DNA from: Actinomycetota bacterium
GTDB taxonomy: Bacteria; Actinomycetota; Coriobacteriia; Anaerosomatales; D1FN1-002
Assembly: GCA_005774595.1 (NCBI GenBank)
Contig: VAUM01000111.1
Span: forward strand, 1-5,856
Length of the DNA: 5,856 nt
Direction: 5' to 3'
The translations under genes and the position numbers were made by a program. Below the pieces are notes generated by a model. The model searched no databases. It was not told the DNA's origin and saw nothing but the letters and a program-made list of their open reading frames with translations. Within the stretch, counting starts at the first letter, position 1. Each line of letters opens with the position of its first letter. Positions 1-5,856 of this stretch are shown here, one piece after another.

Positions 1-1923
1 CCCGTCGTCGCTCACCGTGACGGCCGCCTCCCCCGGGCCCGACACGAGCCGCACCTCGACCCGCCGGCCTCCCGAGTGTTTCACCGCGTTCATCATCAAC
101 TCGCGTGTCGCCCGGTAGAGCACCGCTCGCCGCTCGTCGTCGATGTGCTCGCTACCGCCCTCGCCCTGCACGGTGAACTCGAGGTCGTGCGCGCGGCTGA
201 AGTCCTCGCACAGAAGCTCGAGCGCGTGCAGAAGCCCCAACTCGTAGAGGGCCGGGGGGGCGAGTTCGGTCGTCAGCGCGCGCGTCTCCCGTATCGCATC
301 CTCGATCATCTCGACCGCGGTGTCGACGTCCTCACCTTCAGCCAGCCCCTCCGACCTCGCGGACCCGAGCCGCATGCGCGATACCGCGAGCGCCTGGCCG
401 ACCCTGTCGTGAAGCGCCACAGCGAGGCGGCGGCGCTCGCGCTCCTCGGTGGCGACGAGGTCCGAGGCGAGCGCCCGCAGCCGCTGATGGTAGTCGGCGG
501 CTTCCTGCTCGGCCAGGACGCGGGCGGTGACATCCTCGCCTTGGATCAGCACCGCAGGCACTCCGTCATACATGATCGCGGACGCCGTGCGCTCGACGTC
601 GATCAGCCGGCCTCCGAAAGACCTCACACGCGTCCGGCGCAGCGGGGCCGCGGGCTGCGGCCGCCCGCGGTGCTGCATCAGCCCCTCGATCAGCGACTCC
701 GTCTCCGCCTGCGCCTTGAGCGCCGCACCCCTCGTGGGCAGGAGGTCGGCGACGCTCGTTCCGATGAGGTCGTAGGGCGTCGGCGCCTCCAGCAGCCGGG
801 CGGCCGTCCCGTTCGCGTACAGCACGGTGCCCTCGACGCCGACGACGAGGATCGCGGTCGGGGCGCCCTCCACGAGCGTTTGGTACCGCGCCTCGGCCGC
901 CCCGCTGCCTGCCGCGCTCCGGGCCTCCAGCACCACGCCGAGGTTGCGGCTGATGATCAGCACCGCGAGCAACGCCGCCGCGCCGCCGAGGAAGTACTTG
1001 GTCATCGCGTCGCTCGTCATCACGACCACTGCGATGGCGAGCGGTATCCCGAGAAGCGTCGCGGCGCTCACGACGATGCCCGGCCACGCCGGGAGCTCCT
1101 CGGTGGGCGCCGGTCCGGCGGACGTGGCCGGCTGCGCGCTCAGTCGCCATACGCCCGCGGCGGTCACGAGGCCGAACGCAGTCACGAACACGGCGTCGAT
1201 GTACGTCGTGGCCGGGCCGCCGACCCGGTACAGCTTCAAGCCCATGGCGACGACGCTCGCCTGCACCACCAGGGCCCCCACCCCGACCGACGCCACGACG
1301 AACGCGGCCCACGCGACCCACGGGTCGGACCGGAACACGAGCGGGTAGAGGACGAGGGCCGCCGCCGCCGAGACGAACACCGCGAGCACGATGCTGCGCG
1401 CTGCTTCTGCGGTCGGCGAGAAGATGCCGAGTGGCCTGAGGAAGGTGACGAAGGAGATGGCGGAGGCGATGGTCATAAGGGACAGCCAGTCGAGCGCCGC
1501 GCGCATCCTCCGCAGGCGCCCAGCATGTGCGGGGTTGCCGATCGTCATGACTACGGGCACCAGTGCCGCTATGGCGAGCAAGTAGCCGGCGTCCTCCAGC
1601 GACGGTGTGGGGGCTCCGTGACCGAGCACGGCCTCATACATCGCGCGAGCCGCGCACCCGAGCGACCAGCAGGCCATCGAGAGCGTCAGCGTGGCGAACG
1701 TGCGGCGGTCACGGCCGGTCACTCGCTGGGCGACGAACGCGCAGACCGCGGCGGCCGCTACCGCGGCGGCCAGGTCCAGTCCGGTCGCGATCCAGCCGCG
1801 TACCGGTTCGCTGACGGGTGCGGCCGCCAGCACGACGAGCGTGAGCGCGGCCACGGCGTATGCCGCAGTCACCGCAACCTTCGCGAAGCGGCCAGCGGAT
1901 GCGCGGACCTCTGCGTCGGTCAT
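1..1923 (-). CDS. Membrane sensor histidine kinase with PAS domain, HisKA_3 type (C-terminus cut by window start)
   Basis: The frame is open from ATG at 1923 to base 1, giving 641 residues; the end of the ATPase domain lies outside. What is seen: about ten hydrophobic helices (roughly 14-36, 45-66, 76-99, 113-131, 144-163, 175-197, 202-225, 241-261, 282-302, 308-330), a PAS-like domain (about 345-460), a short linker helix, and a HisKA_3 dimerisation domain with ERERRRLAVALHDRVGQ. There H505 is the predicted phosphorylated histidine, and HDRVGQ (505-510) fits the HDxxxQ phosphatase motif of this family. The ATPase domain starts with an N-box (RELMMNAVKHSGG, N612) and stops at DDG (639-641), the start of the G1 box. 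Kinases of this family normally phosphorylate a NarL/LuxR-type response regulator, which may lie just beyond the left edge. The start overlaps the stop of the upstream gene (ATGA) and has a weak Shine-Dalgarno GGTGAG five bases away, so translational coupling is likely. The signal sensed is unknown. Confidence 0.93.
   Translation of the reverse strand, partial: MTDAEVRASAGRFAKVAVTAAYAVAALTLVVLAAAPVSEPVRGWIATGLDLAAAVAAAAVCAFVAQRVTGRDRRTFATLTLSMACWSLGCAARAMYEAVLGHGAPTPSLEDAGYLLAIAALVPVVMTIGNPAHAGRLRRMRAALDWLSLMTIASAISFVTFLRPLGIFSPTAEAARSIVLAVFVSAAAALVLYPLVFRSDPWVAWAAFVVASVGVGALVVQASVVAMGLKLYRVGGPATTYIDAVFVTAFGLVTAAGVWRLSAQPATSAGPAPTEELPAWPGIVVSAATLLGIPLAIAVVVMTSDAMTKYFLGGAAALLAVLIISRNLGVVLEARSAAGSGAAEARYQTLVEGAPTAILVVGVEGTVLYANGTAARLLEAPTPYDLIGTSVADLLPTRGAALKAQAETESLIEGLMQHRGRPQPAAPLRRTRVRSFGGRLIDVERTASAIMYDGVPAVLIQGEDVTARVLAEQEAADYHQRLRALASDLVATEERERRRLAVALHDRVGQALAVSRMRLGSARSEGLAEGEDVDTAVEMIEDAIRETRALTTELAPPALYELGLLHALELLCEDFSRAHDLEFTVQGEGGSEHIDDERRAVLYRATRELMMNAVKHSGGRRVEVRLVSGPGEAAVTVSDDG
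1920..1923 (-). other. ATGA stop/start overlap between HD-GYP gene and histidine kinase gene
   Basis: On the minus strand, ATG of the kinase (1923-1921) overlaps TGA of the phosphodiesterase (1922-1920). A weak GGTGAG sits at 1934-1929 inside the upstream gene. This arrangement usually means one transcript and reinitiation by the same ribosomes, so the two proteins are probably made in a fixed ratio. Confidence 0.9.
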
Positions 1924-4064
1924 GCGGACTCACCGGTCGTACCGTCGCCGCGCTCGCGGATCAGCTTCGCGAACGGCTCCACGAGGTCCGGGTCGAACTG
2001 CACGCCCGACCAGCGCCGGATCTCCGCAACGCCCTCGTCGCAGGTGCGGCCCTGCCGGTACGGGCGGTCCGTCGTGATCGCGTCGTACGCATCGCACACC
2101 GCCATGATGCGCGCCTCCAGCGAGATCTCGTCCCCTGACAGCCCCGCCGGATACCCCGTCCCGTCCCACCTCTCGTGATGCTGAAGGATCCAGGGCAACA
2201 TGTCGGGGCACGCGCTCGCCGTCAGGATGCGTACCCCGAGGACCGGGTGTTCCTTGATGATCGCGTATTCGTGCTCGTCCAAGTGCCCCGGCTTGCGGAG
2301 TATCGCGTCCGGGACGCCGATCTTGCCCACGTCGTGCAGGAGTGCGGCTTCCCTCAGCAGCTCGGCCTGTTCGTCGTCGAAGCCGATCTCGAGCGCGAGG
2401 GCGTGCGAGAGCATCGACACGTTGGCGGAGTGGAACCGCGTGTACGCGTCGCGCGCGTCCACCGCCTGCGCGAGGGACTCCACGAGCCGCGCGTGGCTCT
2501 CGGCGGTCAGCCGCTTGACGTGCTCGTGTGCGTCGAACGCCTGCACGACGCCGGCGTCGTAGACGACCACGCTCCTCGGACCGCGCGTCTTGGCCCAGTA
2601 GAGCGCTCCCTCGGCGAAGCGGACGAGCGTCTCGGCGTCGGCGGCATGCTCGGGGAACGACGCCACTCCCGCGGAGAAGTCGATCGGCCAGTCCGGGACG
2701 TCTGACGCGTGCGAGACGTCGTCTGCGAGCCGGCGGCATTCGTCGAGCGCCCCGTCAGGGCCGGCACCCGGCATGATGCGCGCGAACTGGTCCGGCCCCG
2801 TCCGGAACACCAGGTCAGAGCCTTCGGCGGCATCGAGCAGCGCACCCGCGAACCACTTCAGGCGCCGGTCGCCGGCAGCGTAGCCGTTCGCTCGGTTGAA
2901 CCGGTCGAACCCGTCGAGGTTCAGCACGCAGGCTGTCACCGGGCCGCCCTCCCGCTTCGCCTCGTCGACAGCCGACGCGACCTGCGGCCTGAAGGTCCTG
3001 TCGTTCGGCAGACCCGTCAATGCGTCCGCTTGGGCGAGCGCCACCAGCCGGCGCTTCTCGACGCCGGCGATGATCCCTCGGGCGACGAGAAGCAACGCGA
3101 TCATCGTCGCTGTCACCACGATCACGCGGGCCTGTCCGGGCTGCCGGAGCGCGGGGGAGTAGATGATGAGCGAGGGTAGCGTGAGCGCGACGATGAACTG
3201 GGCAGCGACCCCCGCAGGGCTCATCCGCTCGCCCGAGTCCCACGATCCCGACGACGCCGTGGCCGCTCCCCTTCGGGAGCGGTAGGCGCCGGCAACGCCG
3301 TACAGAACGGACGAAGCCACGATCACGGAGTTGATGAGCGACGACATCGGCTGCGTGGGCAGGTCGATGTCCTTGCCTATCGCGTAGATCGACAGCACCA
3401 CGGACAGCGCTCCTGTGGCCAGGGCCGCGAAGAGGACGACCTCGTCAGCGAGCCATCTTCCCCGCTTGAACGCGGCGAGATACACGATGACCGTCGTGAC
3501 GAACACCGGGTAGCCGAGGAACAGGACGTTCTCGAGCATCGTGCGCTGGGGCCCGGTCGTGCGCAGAGGGATCGCGAGCAACACATAGATGGCGGTCATG
3601 GTCACGAGCAGCATCGTCGCGAAGTCGATGATTCGGCGGACCAGCCGTATGCTCGGTGAGCCCGACCGCCCCGTGAGCAGCAGCGCGATCGGGACCATCG
3701 CCAGGAACGAGAGCGAGAACGAGACATCCTCGAGTGAGCCGACAGGCGGGATCCTACGGAGCGCGATGAGGTAGTACGCCCGATAGCTCAGGCCTACCGC
3801 CAGCACGATCGTGATCGCGGTGACGATCCTCCACAGCGCAGCGCTCTTCGCGTGCGCCGCGCGCGCCGCGCCGACGCACGCCCATGCGGAGCCCATGAGC
3901 GCGACCGGCGGGAACACCGATGACACCCGCACCCGTACCCACGGATCGATCGGCAGCAGCTGCAGGAGCACGAAGCCCGCGAACACCGCCGAGGCGAGCG
4001 CCCACGCGGCCCACGGCACGCGGCCACTTCGAAGCTGGGTTCCCTCTCGCGACACACTGGTCAC
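1920..4064 (-). CDS. Membrane-bound HD-GYP c-di-GMP phosphodiesterase with degenerate GGDEF domain
   Basis: A 714-residue protein. I chose GTG at 4064 because GGAGG (4076-4072) lies seven bases upstream; an in-frame GTG at 4100 would add 12 residues but has its GGAGG only one base away. Domains in order: about ten membrane helices (19-38 to 320-340), a GGDEF domain (about 342-500) and an HD-GYP domain (about 530-700). The GGDEF domain keeps the first metal-binding aspartate (D384 in NLDGFDRFN), but its signature reads GPDQF (423-427) and the RxxD inhibitory site is replaced by EGSD, so cyclase activity is probably lost. The HD-GYP domain is intact: H545 in RDAYTRFHS, HDVGKIGVPD (H577, D578), HHERWDGTGYPAG (H629, H630, GYP 637-639) and CDAYDAITTDRPYR (D658). 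Family knowledge says this domain hydrolyses c-di-GMP to pGpG or GMP at the inner membrane face. The degenerate GGDEF could bind GTP and regulate it. It is the first gene of an operon with the histidine kinase, whose membrane sensor resembles its own. Confidence 0.93.
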   Translation of the reverse strand: MTSVSREGTQLRSGRVPWAAWALASAVFAGFVLLQLLPIDPWVRVRVSSVFPPVALMGSAWACVGAARAAHAKSAALWRIVTAITIVLAVGLSYRAYYLIALRRIPPVGSLEDVSFSLSFLAMVPIALLLTGRSGSPSIRLVRRIIDFATMLLVTMTAIYVLLAIPLRTTGPQRTMLENVLFLGYPVFVTTVIVYLAAFKRGRWLADEVVLFAALATGALSVVLSIYAIGKDIDLPTQPMSSLINSVIVASSVLYGVAGAYRSRRGAATASSGSWDSGERMSPAGVAAQFIVALTLPSLIIYSPALRQPGQARVIVVTATMIALLLVARGIIAGVEKRRLVALAQADALTGLPNDRTFRPQVASAVDEAKREGGPVTACVLNLDGFDRFNRANGYAAGDRRLKWFAGALLDAAEGSDLVFRTGPDQFARIMPGAGPDGALDECRRLADDVSHASDVPDWPIDFSAGVASFPEHAADAETLVRFAEGALYWAKTRGPRSVVVYDAGVVQAFDAHEHVKRLTAESHARLVESLAQAVDARDAYTRFHSANVSMLSHALALEIGFDDEQAELLREAALLHDVGKIGVPDAILRKPGHLDEHEYAIIKEHPVLGVRILTASACPDMLPWILQHHERWDGTGYPAGLSGDEISLEARIMAVCDAYDAITTDRPYRQGRTCDEGVAEIRRWSGVQFDPDLVEPFAKLIRERGDGTTGESA

Positions 4065-4071
4065 GATGGCG

Positions 4072-4076
4072 CCTCC
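4072..4076 (-). promoter_or_regulatory. Shine-Dalgarno of the HD-GYP gene
   Basis: GGAGG on the minus strand, seven bases before GTG at 4064. It decides the start: the longer reading from GTG at 4100 has a GGAGG at 4106-4102 that is too close to act normally. Confidence 0.75.
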
Positions 4077-4121
4077 GTGACTGACGCGACGCGCACCCAC
4101 TCCTCCGCGCGGGCCGGGTCG

Positions 4122-4127
4122 AGTATA
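4122..4127 (-). promoter_or_regulatory. Probable -10 element of the signalling operon
   Basis: TATACT on the minus strand, five of six matches to TATAAT, about 58 bases before the GTG start at 4064. At 17 bases upstream there is only GGGCGC, so no good -35 is visible. The promoter may need an activator or use a different sigma factor. It is one of the few AT-rich hexamers in this region. Confidence 0.45.
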
Positions 4128-4173
4128 GGCGAGTGCGAGGTGATGCGCCCCACCACTCCTCGCAGCAGCCCGT

Positions 4174-4203
4174 TTGCCCTGCTCGCAACATCGGCGCTAC
4201 ACT
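4174..4203 (+). promoter_or_regulatory. Probable promoter of the T-box leader and aminotransferase
   Basis: TTGCCC (4174-4179), an 18-base spacer and TACACT (4198-4203): four of six matches to each consensus hexamer. Transcription would start near 4210, about 20 bases before the first stem of the T-box and about 270 bases before the aminotransferase start. The position relative to the leader supports the call. Confidence 0.55.
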
Positions 4204-4375
4204 ACGCGGCAACCTCATAGCACGAGATGGACCTGACGGAAGAGGGCGCGAGGATCCGCCCAGCCACCCGTCGCATGTCCCCCGCCAGACCGGCCAAGCG
4301 AGCCGAAGGAAGCGGGAAGGCCCCGACCTCTACCCGGGAACCGAGGTCCCGCCGCCGATGCGAGGGCGGGACGAA

Positions 4376-4410
4376 GACAGGTGGTACCGCGACCGCCCCC
4401 TCGCCCTGTC
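4376..4410 (+). other. T-box antiterminator
   Basis: GACAGG (4376-4381) pairs with CCTGTC (4405-4410). The seven-base bulge TGGTACC (4382-4388) follows, then GCGA (4389-4392) pairs with TCGC (4401-4404) around an eight-base loop. This is the canonical antiterminator: two helices flanking a seven-base bulge whose UGGU can hold the uncharged tRNA end. It uses bases 4401-4410, which the terminator also needs, so only one of the two can form. Confidence 0.9.
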
Positions 4411-4432
4411 AGGCGTAGGGGGCTTTGTGTTT
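4395..4432 (+). terminator. Intrinsic attenuator terminator of the T-box leader
   Basis: GCCCCCT (4395-4401) pairs with AGGGGGC (4417-4423) and CGCC (4402-4405) with GGCG (4412-4415). The loop is CTGTCA, T4416 is bulged, and TTTGTGTTT (4424-4432) follows. Eleven pairs plus a T-rich tail make a strong Rho-independent terminator. It should stop transcription when charged tRNA prevails and be replaced by the antiterminator when uncharged tRNA binds. Confidence 0.88.
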
Positions 4433-4453
4433 CCCGGGGCCCGGCGCCCTGGG
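4433..4453 (+). other. Small hairpin between attenuator and Shine-Dalgarno
   Basis: CCCGGGGC (4433-4440) pairs with GCCCTGGG (4446-4453), eight pairs including one G-T, around CCGGC. No T-run follows, so it is not a second terminator. It could protect the 5' end of a processed transcript or affect ribosome access. In DNA this GC-rich it may also be chance. Confidence 0.4.
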
Positions 4454-4463
4454 GAGCGAGGAC

Positions 4464-4469
4464 GGAAGG
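4464..4469 (+). promoter_or_regulatory. Shine-Dalgarno of the aminotransferase
   Basis: GGAAGG lies nine bases before ATG at 4479. It supports this start over an in-frame TTG at 4425, which lies in the tail of the attenuator and has no usable site. Confidence 0.7.
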
Positions 4470-4478
4470 CGCGCGAAG

Positions 4479-5750
4479 ATGAGTACCGCCCGAGTCGTGT
4501 TCGACCGATGGTCCGACCGGTACGCCGCCCGTATGGCCGGCGTACGCAGCTCCGCCGTGCGCGACCTGTTCGCGGCGGCGAGCCGCCCGGACATGATCTC
4601 GCTGTCCGGCGGCATGCCCGAGGTGCGCGAGTTCCCGCTGCACACCGCCGCGGACGCCGCCCACCACGCGGTCATGCACGAGGGCGCCACGGCGCTCCAG
4701 TACGGCAGTTCCGAGGGCCGCGCCGACCTTCGCGAGATCGTCGTCGGGCTGATGGCCGAGTCGGGAGCCCGCGTCCGCGCGGCCGACGTCATAGTCACCG
4801 CGGGCGCGCAGCAGGGCCTCGACCTGCTCGCGAAGGTCTTCCTCGACCCCGGTGACGTCGTCATCTGCGAGGGTCCGACCTACGTCGGCGCGCTGCAGGC
4901 GTTCTCGGCCTACCAGCCCGACATCCGCTGCGTGGCGCTCGATGACGACGGCATGCGCATGGACCTGCTCGAGGAGGAGCTCAAGCGCGTCGGGCCGCGC
5001 GGCGCGAAGTTCATCTACACCATCCCGAACTTCCACAACCCCGCGGGCGTGACGATGACGGCCGAGCGGCGCCGGCGCCTGCTCGAACTCGCGCGCGAAT
5101 ACGACATCCCGGTCGTCGAGGACGACCCGTACGGGCGCCTGCGGTTCGAGGGCGGGCACGTCATGCCGCTGCGCGCGCTCGACGACGAGGTCATCTACCT
5201 CGGGACGTTCTCGAAGATCTTCGCGCCGGGTCTGCGGCTCGGCTGGATGACGGCGCCGCGCCCGATACTCGCGAAAGTCCTGCTCGCCAAGCAGGCCGCC
5301 GACCTGTGCGGCAGCAACTTCGCCCAGGTCACGGCCGAGCGCTACTTCCGAGGCACGCGCTGGCGCCGCACGCTGCAGCACCTCACCAGCGTCTACGCCG
5401 AGCGTCGCGACGCCATGCTCGCCGCCCTCGAGGAGCACTTCCCGCCCGAGGCGCGCTGGACGCACCCGGAGGGCGGCTTCTTCGTGTGGGTGGAGCTCCC
5501 GCGCTTCGTCGACGCCAAGTCCATGCTGGCTGAGGCGGTCGAACGTGGCGTGACGTACGTCTCCGGCGAGGGCTTCTATCCCGACGGCCGTACTGGCCGC
5601 AACTGCATGCGGCTGGCGTTCTGCTACGCGCGGCCCGTCGACATCGCCGAGGGCATCCGGCGACTCGGCGAGGTCATCGACGACCGGCTCGAGCTCTACC
5701 GCGCGTTCATCGCGGCGGGCGCGCTGCCGGGCGAGGAACCCGCGGCGTAG
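4479..5750 (+). CDS. PLP-dependent aminotransferase, fold type I, 2-aminoadipate (LysN)/MocR-like branch
   Basis: A complete protein of 423 residues, the usual length for this family, ending in TAG. These enzymes move an amino group between an amino acid and a 2-oxo acid in the cytosol with pyridoxal phosphate. Seen in order: an N-terminal SLSGGMPE segment that usually closes over the substrate; LQYGSSEGRADLRE; VTAGAQQGLDLLAKVF, a cofactor phosphate region; IYTIPNFHNPAGVTM with N187; VVEDDPYGRLRFEG with D215 (pyridine nitrogen contact) and Y218; YLGTFSKIFAPGLRLGW with the Schiff-base lysine K246 and R253; and RNCMRLAFCY with R378, expected to hold the substrate carboxylate. There is no winged-helix DNA-binding domain, so it is an enzyme and not a MocR regulator. 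Sequence alone does not fix the substrate: relatives act on 2-aminoadipate, leucine, aromatic amino acids or others. The T-box upstream indicates control by uncharged tRNA, hence a role in making an amino acid, possibly isoleucine or another branched-chain one. Confidence 0.93.
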   Translation: MSTARVVFDRWSDRYAARMAGVRSSAVRDLFAAASRPDMISLSGGMPEVREFPLHTAADAAHHAVMHEGATALQYGSSEGRADLREIVVGLMAESGARVRAADVIVTAGAQQGLDLLAKVFLDPGDVVICEGPTYVGALQAFSAYQPDIRCVALDDDGMRMDLLEEELKRVGPRGAKFIYTIPNFHNPAGVTMTAERRRRLLELAREYDIPVVEDDPYGRLRFEGGHVMPLRALDDEVIYLGTFSKIFAPGLRLGWMTAPRPILAKVLLAKQAADLCGSNFAQVTAERYFRGTRWRRTLQHLTSVYAERRDAMLAALEEHFPPEARWTHPEGGFFVWVELPRFVDAKSMLAEAVERGVTYVSGEGFYPDGRTGRNCMRLAFCYARPVDIAEGIRRLGEVIDDRLELYRAFIAAGALPGEEPAA

Positions 5751-5795
5751 CGGGGCGGCGTCGTGTGCGCCTTGGCCGAGTCGTGCGCTTGCATC

Positions 5796-5835
5796 TTGCG
5801 CCCGGCGCTCGACACGGTACGCTAGCGGGTACATT
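5796..5835 (+). promoter_or_regulatory. Possible weak promoter for a gene to the right
   Basis: Two overlapping readings are possible: TTGCGC (5796-5801) with TACGCT (5818-5823) at 16 bases, or TCGACA (5809-5814) with TACATT (5830-5835) at 15 bases. Both have imperfect hexamers or spacing. The rest of 5751-5856 shows no gene, no convincing terminator and no repeat. Confidence 0.25.
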
Positions 5836-5856
5836 CTCGATCGCGCGGCCACGCAC

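Larger units (their letters stand above)
4229..4432 (+). promoter_or_regulatory. T-box riboswitch (tRNA-sensing leader), short Stem I class, transcriptional
   Basis: The leader carries the conserved T-box core AGGTGGTACCGCG (4379-4391). Structures I could pair by hand: Stem I 4229-4280 (GGAC/GTCC, GACGG/CCGTC and GGGCG/CGCCC, with an eight-base terminal loop CGAGGATC at 4249-4256); Stem II 4281-4316 (CCCGC/GCGGG, then CGGC/GCCG); a GACCTC/GAGGTC helix (4325-4348) at the place of the IIA/B pseudoknot; Stem III 4346-4372 (GTCCCGCC/GGCGGGAC); then the antiterminator and terminator. T-boxes bind one uncharged tRNA: a specifier triplet reads the anticodon, and UGGN in the antiterminator bulge pairs with the free NCCA end. 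Here UGGU fits a tRNA with A at position 73. Stem I is only about 52 bases and lacks room for the usual AG bulge and distal loop, as in the ultrashort Stem I ileS leaders of Actinobacteria. The best specifier candidate is AUC (4254-4256). Confidence 0.9.

Noticed and set aside
249..264. A G7 run on the plus strand inside the kinase gene as a possible phase-variation tract or frameshift
   Set aside because: The frame reads through it normally (Leu-Ala-Pro-Pro-Ala in a typical HisKA_3 context), and short homopolymers are expected in DNA this GC-rich.
76..2178. A 700-codon open frame on the plus strand opposite the kinase and the HD-GYP domain
   Set aside because: Its product is rich in Arg, His, Gly and Asp with no domain or membrane pattern. 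The opposite strand encodes clear kinase and HD-GYP motifs, so this is a GC-driven antisense frame.
4425..4478. An N-terminal extension of the aminotransferase from TTG at 4425
   Set aside because: TTG lies in the terminator tail, has no Shine-Dalgarno, and the added residues do not look like family sequence. ATG at 4479 has GGAAGG at a good distance.
4133..4855. A 240-codon open frame on the plus strand spanning the leader
   Set aside because: It covers the promoter, the T-box and the start of the aminotransferase in another frame, and its product is arginine-rich without a fold signature.
5757..5773. A GGCG/CGCC hairpin after the aminotransferase as a terminator
   Set aside because: There are only four pairs with a seven-base loop and two T residues after it, too weak for a Rho-independent terminator.
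4215..5852. A 545-codon open frame on the minus strand opposite the aminotransferase
   Set aside because: It has low-complexity Arg/Ala/Asp-rich composition and no recognisable motif, and it runs through the T-box leader as well as a well-supported gene.

Overview
This is a very GC-rich (roughly 70%) bacterial window with three long protein genes and one structured RNA leader. The base composition, the 10-helix membrane sensor type, the NarL-partner histidine kinase and a T-box with a very short Stem I fit a high-GC Actinomycetota lineage, perhaps a deep-branching one. This assignment is an inference and is not secure. The long open frames opposite the real genes are by-products of GC-rich codon use.

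Left part, minus strand (1 to 4064): a two-gene signalling operon. The upstream gene (1920-4064) has a 10-helix membrane sensor, a degenerate GGDEF domain and an intact HD-GYP domain, so it is probably a c-di-GMP phosphodiesterase. Its stop codon overlaps the start of the second gene (ATGA, 1920-1923), a sensor histidine kinase with a similar 10-helix sensor, a PAS domain, a HisKA_3 domain and an ATPase domain cut off by the window start. The pair appears to couple one kind of membrane signal to both c-di-GMP turnover and a two-component system whose response regulator is not in the window.

Middle (4065 to 4478): a divergent regulatory region. A -10 element on the minus strand probably drives the signalling operon. 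On the plus strand a promoter near 4174-4203 is followed by a T-box riboswitch (about 4229-4432). Its antiterminator and intrinsic terminator share bases and exclude one another. An additional small hairpin and a Shine-Dalgarno sequence lie between the terminator and the gene.

Right part, plus strand (4479 to 5750): a complete fold-type I PLP-dependent aminotransferase of the 2-aminoadipate (LysN)/MocR-like branch, controlled by the T-box and so probably linked to amino acid supply. The best candidate specifier is AUC (isoleucine). The last 106 bases (5751-5856) hold no gene that I can support, only a possible weak promoter.
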